A stretch of 52,429 nt of DNA from Candidatus Melainabacteria bacterium (GTDB lineage Bacteria > Cyanobacteriota > Vampirovibrionia > LMEP-6097): contig DUDT01000008.1 of assembly GCA_005110385.1 (NCBI GenBank), positions 1-52,429 on the forward strand, in the 5' to 3' direction. The notes under the pieces were generated by a model. The model did no database searches. It saw nothing but the letters and a program-made list of their open reading frames with translations, and had not been told where the DNA came from. Within the stretch, counting starts at the first letter, position 1. Every line of letters begins with the position of its first letter. This document shows, one piece after another, positions 32,583 through 41,700 of the stretch. A program made the position numbers and the translations under genes.

Positions 32583-34097
32583 TTAGCTTGTGAAGTACTG
32601 ACTCCATTTACTGTTCACCAGTTCTTTAGTTTCTGCTGACATAGTAATTAGATCTGGCCATTCGCGTTTAAATCCTTCACCCTTCCACTTGCGAGTCGCA
32701 TCTATGCCGACTTTAGAGCCGAAACCTTGGATTTGCGAAGCATGGTCAAGTATATCTAAAGGTCCTTTACTAAAAAGAAAGTCTCTTTTGGGATCGGTGT
32801 TTCCTAAAGCGTGCATCGCTGCTAATGAATAGTTCTGAATATCGACATCTTCATCAAAGACTATTACATACTTAGTCCAAGCAAGTTGCCCTGTCCCCCA
32901 GATGGTATTCATGATTTTAAAGGCATGACCTGCATATTTTTTCTTAATACGAATTAATGCGCAATTATGAAAAACACCTTCCCAAGGGAGACTCATATCT
33001 AAAATCTCGGGGCAGACTAGCTGTAATAAAGGCAGGAATATACGTTCAGTAGCTTTACCTAAATAACAATCTTCCTGAGGAGGGATTCCAACTATAGTCG
33101 TCACATAAATAGGATCTTTCCTATGAGTAAGTGCTGTAAGGTGGAATTTGGGATATAGGTCAGCTAGCGAGTAAAAGCCAGTATGATCTCCGAAAGGTCC
33201 CTCTGTGACCAAGTCTTCCTTTAAGTCTATATAACCTTCTAGGACTATCTCCGAGCTAGCTGGTACTTCTATGTCAATAGTCTTGCATTTAACTAGTTCT
33301 ACGGGCTTATTGCGGATAAAACCAGCTAGCAGCATTTCGTCAATGCCTGGTGGTAGTGGTGCTGTAGCACAATAAGGAATTACTGGATCATTACCTATGG
33401 CGATGGCGATCTCCATGCGTTTTCCTTCTTTAAGTGTTTTACTGTAATTTGAAGCCCCATCGTGATGCTTGTGCCAGTGCATGCCTGTTGTAATGTCATC
33501 AAATTTTTGTAAACGATACATACCCACATTTCTGCCCGCCCCTAATTTATCTGGATCTTTAGTAAATACTGAAGTGAGTGTAATGAATGGTCCACCATCT
33601 TCTGGCCAGCATTTAAGTATAGGAAGTTTATCTAATAATTTCTGGCCTTCCCTGCCTTTCACGCTATGTGAATCTTCAGCTAGTATCACTACCTCTTGGC
33701 AAGCCCCTTTGCTGACTTTTTTAGGGATGATATGCCTGAGCTCGCTTAATTCTAGAAGTTTATCTATTTTATCTTTTAGCGTGAAAGGTAATTCAGGTTT
33801 GATGAGTGAGCGAATACGCTCACCGATAGCGTCATAGCCACGAGAATTATCCCCTACTCCTAATCCCATTTCTAAGCGTTGATGAGAGCCCATGAGATTA
33901 ATTAGAACTGGAATCTCGTAACCAAGTACATTCTCAAAGAGTAAAGCTTTATTTTCCCTGCCTAAGCTTTTGGAGACTCTATCTGTGATTTCAGTTATTT
34001 CAAGCTCTGAAGATACTTCAGCTTTAATTCGAATTAGTTCACCAGCCGCTTCTATCTCGGCTAAATATTCTCTAAGATCTGAATAAGGAAAAGGCAT
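32583..34097 (-). CDS. ubiD: UbiD-family decarboxylase
   Basis: A 504-residue UbiD family enzyme of typical length, which uses prenylated FMN to decarboxylate aromatic acids (e.g. 4-hydroxy-3-polyprenylbenzoate in quinone synthesis). Motifs are LREYLAEIEAAGELIRI, the prFMN/metal region NVGMYRLQKFDDITTGMHWHKHHDGASNY, CATAPLPPGIDEMLLAGFIR, the signature VTEGPFGDHTGFYS with catalytic acidic residues, and IPPQEDCYLGKATERIFLP. No ubiX gene is present in the window. The start codon lies in one arm of a 12-bp inverted repeat (34090-34122), so expression may be controlled there. It is divergent from the BI-1 family gene. Confidence 0.93.
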   Translation of the reverse strand: MPFPYSDLREYLAEIEAAGELIRIKAEVSSELEITEITDRVSKSLGRENKALLFENVLGYEIPVLINLMGSHQRLEMGLGVGDNSRGYDAIGERIRSLIKPELPFTLKDKIDKLLELSELRHIIPKKVSKGACQEVVILAEDSHSVKGREGQKLLDKLPILKCWPEDGGPFITLTSVFTKDPDKLGAGRNVGMYRLQKFDDITTGMHWHKHHDGASNYSKTLKEGKRMEIAIAIGNDPVIPYCATAPLPPGIDEMLLAGFIRNKPVELVKCKTIDIEVPASSEIVLEGYIDLKEDLVTEGPFGDHTGFYSLADLYPKFHLTALTHRKDPIYVTTIVGIPPQEDCYLGKATERIFLPLLQLVCPEILDMSLPWEGVFHNCALIRIKKKYAGHAFKIMNTIWGTGQLAWTKYVIVFDEDVDIQNYSLAAMHALGNTDPKRDFLFSKGPLDILDHASQIQGFGSKVGIDATRKWKGEGFKREWPDLITMSAETKELVNSKWSQYFTS

Positions 34098-34122
34098 CTA
34101 TGTATTAATTATAGATGCCTTT
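34090..34122. promoter_or_regulatory. 12-bp perfect inverted repeat over the ubiD start
   Basis: AAAGGCATCTAT (34090-34101) and ATAGATGCCTTT (34111-34122) are perfectly complementary, separated by 9 bases. In the ubiD transcript the ATG lies in the downstream arm, so the hairpin would hide the start codon. It could equally be a DNA operator between the divergent ubiD and BI-1 genes. Confidence 0.6.
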
Positions 34123-34157
34123 GATAAGAGTTTATTTAATTTGCTAAGATTATAAAC

Positions 34158-34871
34158 ATGACGGACTATTCATTTGATCTTTCTAACTCTCATGGAGCTT
34201 CAGGTTCATCTTTCGTGGAGAAAGAAAAAACTTTCGTTGCGAAGGTCTTTAATTGGATGTTTTTGGGCCTTTTGGTGAGTGCTGCTGTGGCTTTCTTGAT
34301 ATCTAGTAATCCTTTGTTAATGAAAGCTCTTTATTCTAATAATTTGACTTTAATTGTTCTAGCTGTGGGTACTTTAGCTTTAGTATGGAATCTTAGTGCA
34401 AATATACAGAAAATGTCTCCATCAATTGCAGCGGTAAATTTCTTTATTTACGCGGCTTTAAATGGTGTTCTCCTGAGTTCTATTTTCGTCATATATACGG
34501 CTCAATCAATTTTTTCTACATTTCTTATTGCTTCAGCTACTTTCGGTATTACTGCTATTTACGGTATTACTACTAAAAAAGATCTTACTAAGCTAGGCTC
34601 GTATTTAATAATGGGTTTAATTGGTCTTATAATTACATCTGTTGTTAATATGTTTTTGCATAGTAATGGGCTTGCTAGTTTAATTAATTATGCAGGTGTT
34701 GTACTGTTTGTTGGCTTGACTGCGTATGATATGCAGAAAATTAAAGAACTTGGGCAGACTCATGGTTATAATCCAAATTTTGCTATCCTATCAGCCTTGA
34801 CTCTTTATTTAGATTTTGTTAATCTTTTTATTTACTTGCTAAGAATCCTTGGGGATAGAAGAGATAAATAA
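34158..34871 (+). CDS. Bax inhibitor-1/YccA family membrane protein
   Basis: A 237-residue protein with seven hydrophobic helices, matching the BI-1/YbhL/YccA family. Recognisable are FVAKVFNWMFLGLLVSAAVAF, the loop NFFIYAALNGVLLSSIF, TSVVNMFLHS, and the C-terminal GLTAYDMQKIKELGQ with LYLDFVNLFIYLLRILGDRR; the paired Asp residues in these last motifs form the family's pH-sensing calcium-leak site. Function in bacteria is mostly stress-related and unclear. It is transcribed alone, divergent from ubiD. Confidence 0.92.
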   Translation: MTDYSFDLSNSHGASGSSFVEKEKTFVAKVFNWMFLGLLVSAAVAFLISSNPLLMKALYSNNLTLIVLAVGTLALVWNLSANIQKMSPSIAAVNFFIYAALNGVLLSSIFVIYTAQSIFSTFLIASATFGITAIYGITTKKDLTKLGSYLIMGLIGLIITSVVNMFLHSNGLASLINYAGVVLFVGLTAYDMQKIKELGQTHGYNPNFAILSALTLYLDFVNLFIYLLRILGDRRDK

Positions 34872-34968
34872 GTACTTTTGGTAAATTTTTCGCTATCGGT
34901 ACGGCATTAATACCGTAAATTATCTTGAAATCCTCCTCTTAAAGCTGATATTTTACAGTATTTTTGTA

Positions 34969-34974
34969 TATAAT
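34969..34974 (+). promoter_or_regulatory. Probable -10 box for the nusA operon
   Basis: A perfect TATAAT that would give a transcript starting near 34981, about 65 bases before nusA. No convincing -35 box is visible at 17 bases upstream. The position just before the leader terminator hairpin supports it. Confidence 0.45.
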
Positions 34975-34997
34975 GTTAAGGGTATAAAAGTTCCTCC

Positions 34998-35024
34998 GTG
35001 AGGCCTTGCGTCTCACTTTTTTTT
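34998..35024 (+). terminator. Terminator-like attenuator in the nusA leader
   Basis: A 7-bp stem GTGAGGC/GTCTCAC (one G-T pair) with loop CTTGC, followed by eight T. It lies 21 bases upstream of nusA, inside the likely leader. As no gene ends just before it, it is more likely a regulatory attenuator than a gene terminator. NusA affects termination, so autogenous control is plausible. Confidence 0.75.
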
Positions 35025-35045
35025 GGTTAGGGCTTATTTCATCTT

Positions 35046-36170
35046 ATGTATAATATTGGAAAAAATTTAGTAGAAGCAGCCGAGCAGCTTGAAGCAGAAA
35101 AGAATATACCAAAGCAGACCTTTATTCGGGCTATCTGTGATGCCATCGGTGGTGCGTATAAGAAAAAAATGGGACTGACTAGTCAGGATAATATTCTGGT
35201 TCAGTACGATGAAGAAGCTGGTGAGATTGGTATATTTGCACCAAAGACGGTAGTTGCTGAACTTACTGATGCGGCAAGAGAAATTTCTTTAAAAGAGGCT
35301 CAAGAGTATATTCCAGATGTATTAGAAGGTGAGGTACTTGAGTTAGATGTTACTCCAGAGGATTTTGCTGAATTCGGCAGAATTGCTGCTACGACAGCTA
35401 AGCAGATAATGACTCAGCGTATTCGTGAAGCTGAAAAATCTAATCTTAGAGATGAATTTAAGCAAAGACAGGGTACGACTATGGCTGGTATTATTAAGCG
35501 TATAGAGTATACTATTGCAGGTCAACCTAATGTTGTAGTCGATTTAGGTAGCTTTGATGCTCAGATTCCTCTTAGATATCAGCTTTCAAAAGATACATAT
35601 AAAGTTGGTTCTAGAATTAGAGTGTTCATTCTGGAATACAGAGAAGATAGAAAAGTTCCTGTTATTGTTGCTTCTCACACTCACGAAAATTTAGTTAAAG
35701 AGCTGTTTGAAATAGAAGTCCCAGAGATAGAGGATAAGACTGTAGAAATCAAGGCTGTGGCTAGAGAAGCTGGTCAAAGAACTAAGATTGCGGTAGCGTC
35801 TGTTAATGATGATGTAGATCCAGTAGGGGCCTGTATTGGCTCTAGAGGTTCTAGAATACAGAATATACTCTCAGAGCTTAAAAGTGAGAAGATAGATATA
35901 GTTAGATACTCAGAAGATCCAGTTAACTTTATTTCTAGTGCATTAAGTCCAGCTCAGGTATTAACGGTGGCTTTATTTGATGATGGTAAGGAAAAGAGGG
36001 CTGAGGTCACAGTGGGTTCAGATCAGTTAAGCTTAGCTATCGGTAGAGGCGGACAAAACGTAAGAATGGCTGCTAGGTTAACTGGCTGGAAGATTGATAT
36101 TAAAGCTCAAGCTGTGGCGGCAGAGTTTCAGAATGATAATCAAGATGAAGAGGAGGTGGAACGAGTTTAA
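35046..36170 (+). CDS. nusA: Transcription termination/antitermination factor NusA
   Basis: A 374-residue NusA, the length of forms lacking the C-terminal acidic repeats of E. coli. The N-terminal RNA-polymerase-binding domain (about 1-125) has RAICDAIGGAYKKK. The S1 domain follows (about 135-205; GIIKRIEYTIAGQPNVVVDLG). KH1 contains DVDPVGACIGSRGSRIQNILSEL (about 257-280) and KH2 contains LSLAIGRGGQNVRMAARLTGWKIDI (about 327-352). It is the first gene of the nusA-ylxR-infB-rbfA-truB operon, conserved in many bacteria. The leader holds a terminator-like hairpin. Confidence 0.96.
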   Translation: MYNIGKNLVEAAEQLEAEKNIPKQTFIRAICDAIGGAYKKKMGLTSQDNILVQYDEEAGEIGIFAPKTVVAELTDAAREISLKEAQEYIPDVLEGEVLELDVTPEDFAEFGRIAATTAKQIMTQRIREAEKSNLRDEFKQRQGTTMAGIIKRIEYTIAGQPNVVVDLGSFDAQIPLRYQLSKDTYKVGSRIRVFILEYREDRKVPVIVASHTHENLVKELFEIEVPEIEDKTVEIKAVAREAGQRTKIAVASVNDDVDPVGACIGSRGSRIQNILSELKSEKIDIVRYSEDPVNFISSALSPAQVLTVALFDDGKEKRAEVTVGSDQLSLAIGRGGQNVRMAARLTGWKIDIKAQAVAAEFQNDNQDEEEVERV

Positions 36171-36419
36171 TTGCAAGAGAGAAGAGAAACGCTAAGACTT
36201 TGCGTAGCTTGTAGGCTAAAGAAAGATCGTCAAGAGATGTATCGATTTATTCAGCTTCAGGACAGTAAAGATTTGGTTTTTATGCCTAGTCGTTTTCAGT
36301 TTGGTAGATCTATGTACTTATGTAAAGCTCTTGAATGTATAAATAAAATTAAAAGTATCAAGAGATACAGGCAGATCTATGAAATGATATTAAATATCGA
36401 AGGAGTCTATGACAGCTAA
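36171..36419 (+). CDS. ylxR: YlxR-like RNA-binding protein
   Basis: An 82-residue protein with the YlxR pattern: RRETLRLCVACRLKKDRQEMYRF (C-x-x-C-like start) and FGRSMYLCKALECINKIKS (the GRSxYLC motif). TTG start directly after the nusA stop, so probably coupled. Homologues bind RNA and act in transcription or RNase P related functions. Its position between nusA and infB is the conserved one and supports the call. The infB start overlaps its end. Confidence 0.9.
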   Translation: MQERRETLRLCVACRLKKDRQEMYRFIQLQDSKDLVFMPSRFQFGRSMYLCKALECINKIKSIKRYRQIYEMILNIEGVYDS

Positions 36420-39069
36420 AGACAAAATAAGAATTTACGACCTTGCAAGAGACAGTGTCCCTGCCATTATTACTGATGCGCGAATCCAAAAGAAAATTCA
36501 ATCAGAAATTACTAGGCGAATTCTGGAATGTGCTCCTAGATATGGTTCTTTCCCTAAGACGGCATCTAGTTGTATTGATGTTACTGCTGTGCAAAATATT
36601 TTAGATGAAGTTAATATAAATTCTATTATCAATGAATTTGTTGGAGAAGTTTCTAGTAATGTTCTTGCTTCTGCAGGAGCTGTTCGTAGTTCATCATCTT
36701 CTTCTTATAGGTCTGTAGATAAGTCTGCTAAACCAGATGAGGAAATTGTTCAGAAAAAGAAATTAATTATAGTGCGAAGAATGGTAAGTACTCCAGAACC
36801 AGTTTTAAGTGAGGATAAAGTAGCTGACGTTTCCTCTGTGAGTGATTCTTATGCTGAGATCAATAAGATGAAGACTGATAGTATGGTATTAGATACTGCT
36901 ATTACTGTAAACCCTAGTCCTACAAATGTTTCTGATTTAATGGAAACGCAGTTACCAGTAAATGAATCTCCTTCTGAGGATGCTAATACTGCTGAATCAG
37001 AGGTCTTGAATGATTTTGTTAATTCTTTATCTGTAAATAATTTACAGAAGCCTTCTTTAGGTCGAGCTACTAAATCTATAGATGATATTTCTAATGTTAG
37101 GTCTTTATCTTTAAATCCTTCTGCTAATAGGCAAGCTAATCAACAGCAACAGCCATACAGGGTTGCTGCTCCAACTCTTAGAGTGCAGGGTAAAAAAGGT
37201 TTGGGTAGAGCGAAGAAAACTACTGTTCAGGATAATAAATTTAATAACAAGAAACTTAAGTTTAAATCTCAAGAGCCAGAAGATGAAGTTATAAAAATAT
37301 TTAATGTCGCAAATTCAATGACAGTTAGAGAGCTTTCTCACAAAATAGAAATTCCTGAAACTCAGATTATTACATATTTCTTTATGAGGAAGATTATTAA
37401 AACTGTTAATGATATTGTTGAAAAAGATTTAATAGTTCAGTATTTAGAGTCATTAGGCTATTTAGTTAGCACTGATGAAGAAGATACCCTCACTAATGAA
37501 GAATTGATTGATACTCTGAAAGAGGATGAAACAGAAGGTAATCTAATCACAAGACCGCCAGTTGTCACGATTATGGGGCACGTTGATCACGGTAAAACTA
37601 CTTTAATTGATTGTCTACGTAATTATAGTCGTAAGATAGTGGATCAAGAGTTTGGTGGTATTACGCAGCATATTAATGCCTATCAAGTTACAGCAGAGGA
37701 TTACGATGGTAATAAAAGGGTTATTACTTTTATAGATACTCCTGGTCATGAAGCTTTTACTGCAATGAGAAGGCGTGGGGCGAATATTACAGATATAGTA
37801 GTTTTAGTAGTCGCTGCTGATGATGGTATTAATACTCAAACGAAGGAATGTATTAAGCATATTCGTGATAGTAAAGTACCTTACTTGGTAGCTATTAATA
37901 AAATAGATAAACCAGATGCGAATGTTGATAGAGTTTTAGCTCAATTAGCTGATTATGGTATTGTGACAGAGCAGTATGGTGGACCTATTAGTTGCGCGCA
38001 AATTAGTGCTCTTAAGAAGCTTAATATAGCAGAGCTTTTAGAGAAGATTATATTGGTAGCAGATGCGGAGCTATCTGACGAAATTAGATCGAATCCTAAT
38101 CGTCCAGCGGTAGGATCTGTTATAGAAGCAGAGATGTCTCGACACAAAGGTTCTATGGCAACTATTCTAGTTCAAAATGGAACTCTTAAAATAGGTGATT
38201 TTATCGCGGCTGGAGCTGTTTCTGGCAGAGTGAAAGCGATGTTTAATGAGAATAATGAAGCTCTGAAAACTGCTGGTCCATCAACGCCTCTTAAATTACT
38301 AGGACTTTCTGGTGTGCCTAAGGCTGGTGATCCTATTAAAGTTTATCCAAGTATTCAAGAAGCTAAACGTGTCTCTGAAATTGAAAGAGAGAAAGAGCTA
38401 GACGAGAAGAGATTCAAAGGCATATCTTCTTTTGCTTCCGAGATTAAGGAGGGACAAGCTAAGGAGATGAGAATTATCATTAAAGCCGATGTTCAGGGTT
38501 CTGCTGAAGCTATTGCTTCTGAACTCAATAAACTTTCGACTGAAGAAGTACTAGTTAAGCCAGTATTGTTTGAGTCTGGTTCTATTACAGCTAATGATGT
38601 TCAACTCGCAGAGGCAACTGGAGCTATGCTAGTGGGTTTTCATATAGGTACTGATTCACAGACTGCGAAGCTAGCTGAGAAGCTAAATGTTAAGATCAAG
38701 TCATATGAGGTTATTTATAAGCTGATAGAGGATGTAGGCAGATCTGTACTTGGCTTGCATGAACCAGATTTAGAACAGCGTGATCTAGGTCAGGCTGAAG
38801 TTCGCAGAATATTTACTATGGATAAGCGCAATATAGCAGGTTGTTATGTTCTTAATGGTGAAGTTGTTAGAAACGAGAAAGCTAGAGTCTTACGTGATGG
38901 TGTACAGATTTATGAAGGTAAGTTAGATTACTTGAAACGTTTTAAAGATGATGTTAAATCTGTAAAAGAAGGATTTGAGTGTGGTATTAGCTTTGAGAGA
39001 TATAATGATCTTCAAGAAGGTGATGTGATTCTTTGCTACACGATTAAAGAAGTAGCGAGGACTGCTTAA
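36409..39069 (+). CDS. infB: Translation initiation factor IF-2
   Basis: An 886-residue IF-2. The N-terminal 300 residues are variable, Ser/Asn/Gln-rich, with a basic stretch at about 260-285. The IF2-N fold follows (about 293-345). The GTPase domain starts at about 383: G1 GHVDHGKTTL, switch region GGITQHINAY, G3 DTPGHEAF and G4 NKIDK. Domains II-IV contain EAEMSRHKGSMATILVQNG, then KADVQGSAEAIASEL and the C-terminal initiator-tRNA-binding domain ending EGDVILCYTIKEV. A GGAG site precedes ATG 36409, which overlaps the end of ylxR. Confidence 0.97.
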   Translation: MTAKDKIRIYDLARDSVPAIITDARIQKKIQSEITRRILECAPRYGSFPKTASSCIDVTAVQNILDEVNINSIINEFVGEVSSNVLASAGAVRSSSSSSYRSVDKSAKPDEEIVQKKKLIIVRRMVSTPEPVLSEDKVADVSSVSDSYAEINKMKTDSMVLDTAITVNPSPTNVSDLMETQLPVNESPSEDANTAESEVLNDFVNSLSVNNLQKPSLGRATKSIDDISNVRSLSLNPSANRQANQQQQPYRVAAPTLRVQGKKGLGRAKKTTVQDNKFNNKKLKFKSQEPEDEVIKIFNVANSMTVRELSHKIEIPETQIITYFFMRKIIKTVNDIVEKDLIVQYLESLGYLVSTDEEDTLTNEELIDTLKEDETEGNLITRPPVVTIMGHVDHGKTTLIDCLRNYSRKIVDQEFGGITQHINAYQVTAEDYDGNKRVITFIDTPGHEAFTAMRRRGANITDIVVLVVAADDGINTQTKECIKHIRDSKVPYLVAINKIDKPDANVDRVLAQLADYGIVTEQYGGPISCAQISALKKLNIAELLEKIILVADAELSDEIRSNPNRPAVGSVIEAEMSRHKGSMATILVQNGTLKIGDFIAAGAVSGRVKAMFNENNEALKTAGPSTPLKLLGLSGVPKAGDPIKVYPSIQEAKRVSEIEREKELDEKRFKGISSFASEIKEGQAKEMRIIIKADVQGSAEAIASELNKLSTEEVLVKPVLFESGSITANDVQLAEATGAMLVGFHIGTDSQTAKLAEKLNVKIKSYEVIYKLIEDVGRSVLGLHEPDLEQRDLGQAEVRRIFTMDKRNIAGCYVLNGEVVRNEKARVLRDGVQIYEGKLDYLKRFKDDVKSVKEGFECGISFERYNDLQEGDVILCYTIKEVARTA

Positions 39070-39102
39070 TCAGTAATTTGTAATTAAAGATTGGGGTAAT
39101 AA

Positions 39103-39489
39103 TTGAAGAAAGGATACGAAAGAAGAGAACGCGTTTCTAAAGCGATACAGAGAGAGGTCGCTAGAATGCTTTGGTCTAATGTAATTAAAGATGATAGATT
39201 ATCTGCGATGGTTTCTATCATAGACGTGAATATGAGTCCTAGTTTGTCTTCTGCTAGGATTTATTTTTCTATTATGGACTCTGATCTTATCGATGATATT
39301 GGTGCTCAAGCGGGAGCTAAAGCTGCTTTAGATGAACAGTCTGGGATGATCAGCGGTGAACTTGCGAGGAAATTGAATTTGAAATATGCTCCTAGACTGC
39401 ATTTTATTTATACTAAGTCTTTGAAAGACTCTGTTGAGCTGATTAGCTTAATAGATAAAACTGTAGAATCAGATGAATCTAATAAATAA
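39103..39489 (+). CDS. rbfA: Ribosome-binding factor A
   Basis: A 128-residue RbfA of the usual length, needed for 16S rRNA/30S maturation. It has RRERVSKAIQREVARML near the start, MVSIIDVNMSPSLSSARIYFSIM in the middle, and LARKLNLKYAPRLHFIYTKSLKDSVELISLI near the end. TTG start at 39103. It lies between infB and truB and its stop overlaps the truB start by one base, the standard operon order. Confidence 0.95.
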   Translation: MKKGYERRERVSKAIQREVARMLWSNVIKDDRLSAMVSIIDVNMSPSLSSARIYFSIMDSDLIDDIGAQAGAKAALDEQSGMISGELARKLNLKYAPRLHFIYTKSLKDSVELISLIDKTVESDESNK

Positions 39490-40361
39490 TGGCTGACTTC
39501 GGTTTTTTAAATATATATAAGCCAGATGGTATGACATCGCATGATGTTGTTGCAATTTTAAGAAAGAAGCTTAATATTCGTAAAATAGGTCATAGTGGTA
39601 CTTTAGATCCTTTTGCTGAAGGGGTTTTAGTTGTTGCTGTTTCTAGTGCCACTCGTTTGATACGTTTTTTACCAAGTACTAAGGTTTATGAAGCTATAGT
39701 AGATTTAAGTGAGATCACTGATACTGATGATTTAACCGGTGAAACTTTAGAGATCTTTAATCGCAATGCTGATGATCTTGATATTGAAACTATTAAAGCA
39801 AGCTTGTCTAAAATGACTGGCGAATTTGAGCAGTTACCACCCCTATATAGTGCAATTAAAATTAATGGTAAAAAGCTTTATGAAATGATGCGTGCAGGGG
39901 AAAGTTTGTCCTTGCACGATGTGCAATTTAGAAAAGTAAAAGTAGAGCAAATCACAATTCTGGATTATAAATATCCGTTGTTGCATCTTGAGATTAAGTG
40001 TCAGAGTGGCTTTTATGTAAGATCTCTTGCACGTGATTTAGGTGGTCATTTAGTAAAGCTTATTAGGACTGAGTCTAATGGTCTTAAGATTGCGAATTCG
40101 TATAAAATCGAAGATGTGTCTAAAGATAATTTGACTAACTGTCTATTAGAACCTAGTTCTGTAATTACTATTCCTAGATTACACTTTAATAAAGATGATT
40201 CTCTTGGTTTACAGCAAGGTAAATTTATTTCTTATAATAATTCTTCTAAAATATCTTCTGAGCTTATACAATGTATAGGGGAGTCTGGGGAATATTTAGG
40301 TGTGGCTGCTTTTTCTAAAGCAGATTCGGGAACACTAATTAAACCGCAGGTAATAATCTAA
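39489..40361 (+). CDS. truB: tRNA pseudouridine(55) synthase
   Basis: A 290-residue TruB of typical length, making pseudouridine 55 in tRNA T-loops. Catalytic block: GHSGTLDPFAEGVLVVAV, containing the active-site Asp (about residue 39). Others are NIYKPDGMTSHDVV at the N-terminus, LPPLYSAIKINGKKLYEMMRAGE and FYVRSLARDLG. It overlaps rbfA by one base, and the next gene starts at its stop codon, consistent with one operon. Confidence 0.96.
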   Translation: MADFGFLNIYKPDGMTSHDVVAILRKKLNIRKIGHSGTLDPFAEGVLVVAVSSATRLIRFLPSTKVYEAIVDLSEITDTDDLTGETLEIFNRNADDLDIETIKASLSKMTGEFEQLPPLYSAIKINGKKLYEMMRAGESLSLHDVQFRKVKVEQITILDYKYPLLHLEIKCQSGFYVRSLARDLGGHLVKLIRTESNGLKIANSYKIEDVSKDNLTNCLLEPSSVITIPRLHFNKDDSLGLQQGKFISYNNSSKISSELIQCIGESGEYLGVAAFSKADSGTLIKPQVII

Positions 40362-41224
40362 TGAGTGAAGCTTTAACTAAAATAGGTAGCCTTATTAAAA
40401 ACAAGAGAACAGAACTTGGTCTTAGCGTGAAAGATCTTTCTGAGAAATCGCGAGTCGGCTATAGTAATATCATTAACATTGAAGAAGGTATACGTGATGA
40501 ATTACCAGAAGATGCTTGTTTAAATGGCTTTTTAAAGATAATTTTAAAAACACTAAAGCTTGATAATTATGACAAGCTACTTATTGATTATAATTTAGCG
40601 AGAGAGTCGCAGGAGTTTATTAATTTAAGTAATTCAGGTAGGCATATTAAGAAATTCCCAGAGAATAATAATTTACAGAGTAAATTAGATTCTAAAAAAT
40701 TAGTTTATTTATTGGTCGCTTTTGTTTTCTTTGTTACTGTTTTTAATTCTTTTCTACAGAACGCTTCTAGAGTAAAACAAGAGAAGACTGATACCACCGC
40801 TATTCAAGAAAAAGCTTTAAATAAGCAAATTAAAAAGAAAATCAAGAAAATAGAGACAGATGAGGATGTGATTGCAGAGAAAGAACTTGAATCTGATACT
40901 AACAAAGCAGAATCTAATAATCCTGCAGGTACTGGTCTTAGAAAGCTTAGTGTTAAAGTGACTGATCCAGCTTGGTTACAGATTATATCTGCTGAGACTG
41001 CTAAGGTTATTTTCGAGGGTGATGTAAAACCTAACTCTTCGAATCTTGAATTCTCTGATAAGCAAGGTTTCGTTCTGTCTTCTGGTAATGCTGGAGCTTT
41101 AGAACTTAAGACAGATAATGGAGAGTCAAGGACTCTTGGTAAGAAAGGTGAGCTAGTTAAGTGGTATTATCCAGATTCAGCTAAAGAAGCTTATCAGAAA
41201 GCACGTAAAGAAAAAGAAGAATGA
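40361..41224 (+). CDS. RodZ-like protein (HTH, one membrane helix, periplasmic DUF4115 domain)
   Basis: A 287-residue protein. Residues about 4-80 form an HTH_25-type domain (IGSLIKNKRTELGLSVKDLSEKSRVGYSNIINIEEG). One membrane helix lies at about 109-127 (LVYLLVAFVFFVTVFNSFLQ). A charged Lys/Glu linker follows, and the last 90 residues match the C-terminal beta domain of RodZ (SVKVTDPAWLQIIS... VKWYYPDS). RodZ links MreB to cell-wall synthesis in rod-shaped cells. No mreB is in the window. It overlaps truB by 1 base and the next gene by 4, so it belongs to the end of the nusA operon. Confidence 0.85.
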   Translation: MSEALTKIGSLIKNKRTELGLSVKDLSEKSRVGYSNIINIEEGIRDELPEDACLNGFLKIILKTLKLDNYDKLLIDYNLARESQEFINLSNSGRHIKKFPENNNLQSKLDSKKLVYLLVAFVFFVTVFNSFLQNASRVKQEKTDTTAIQEKALNKQIKKKIKKIETDEDVIAEKELESDTNKAESNNPAGTGLRKLSVKVTDPAWLQIISAETAKVIFEGDVKPNSSNLEFSDKQGFVLSSGNAGALELKTDNGESRTLGKKGELVKWYYPDSAKEAYQKARKEKEE

Positions 41225-41682
41225 TAAAGATAGATCCATATTTTAAGCCTATATTGATATCATCTTCAGTAATTCTTGCTTTAAATACCTTATTCTTATT
41301 GCCATTTATATCTCCACTATTTACTTATTTTGCGGGTGGTTTTTTGGCTTCTTATCTTTTTAAAGCTGAAATGAAAGATATTTATTATGAAATTAAAATG
41401 AAAGATATATTTTTCTTGGGTGGTGCTACTGGAGTGGTTTCTGGCTCGATTATCACTCTTATTATTGCCGTGAAACTTCAGAATGAAGATCTTAAAATGC
41501 TTATTCTTGAGATGATTAATAAACAATTACAGATGAATTCCAATGCTGAATATCCTTTACTGACTCAGCTTGAGCCTAGTTTTTATGTCATTACTGCTAT
41601 TGTTACTTTATTTATTGCAGTGTTAATTTGTTTTTTTGGTAGCCTTTCTGCGATTCCCTTTTTAAATAAAGGGAAAAAATAA
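41221..41682 (+). CDS. Small multi-pass membrane protein, 153 aa
   Basis: I do not recognise a named family. About four hydrophobic helices are visible: residues about 10-25, 27-45, 63-83 and 125-147. The organisation is like small DUF5518-type membrane proteins, but the match is too weak to name. It overlaps the rodZ-like gene by 4 bases and precedes ctpA by 18, so all three appear to be expressed together. A hairpin (TTCCCTTT/AAAGGGAA) overlaps its last codons. Confidence 0.6.
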   Translation: MIKIDPYFKPILISSSVILALNTLFLLPFISPLFTYFAGGFLASYLFKAEMKDIYYEIKMKDIFFLGGATGVVSGSIITLIIAVKLQNEDLKMLILEMINKQLQMNSNAEYPLLTQLEPSFYVITAIVTLFIAVLICFFGSLSAIPFLNKGKK

Positions 41683-41700
41683 TCTGATAGAATTTATAAA

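Noticed and set aside
33469-33837. A 122-codon open frame on the plus strand inside ubiD
   Set aside because: It is the mirror of a strongly conserved part of ubiD (prFMN region) and has no independent start signal or recognisable product.
41655-41680. Hairpin TTCCCTTT/AAAGGGAA at the end of the 153-residue membrane protein gene
   Set aside because: It overlaps coding sequence, and on the gene strand it is followed by A rather than T, so it is not a terminator for this operon.
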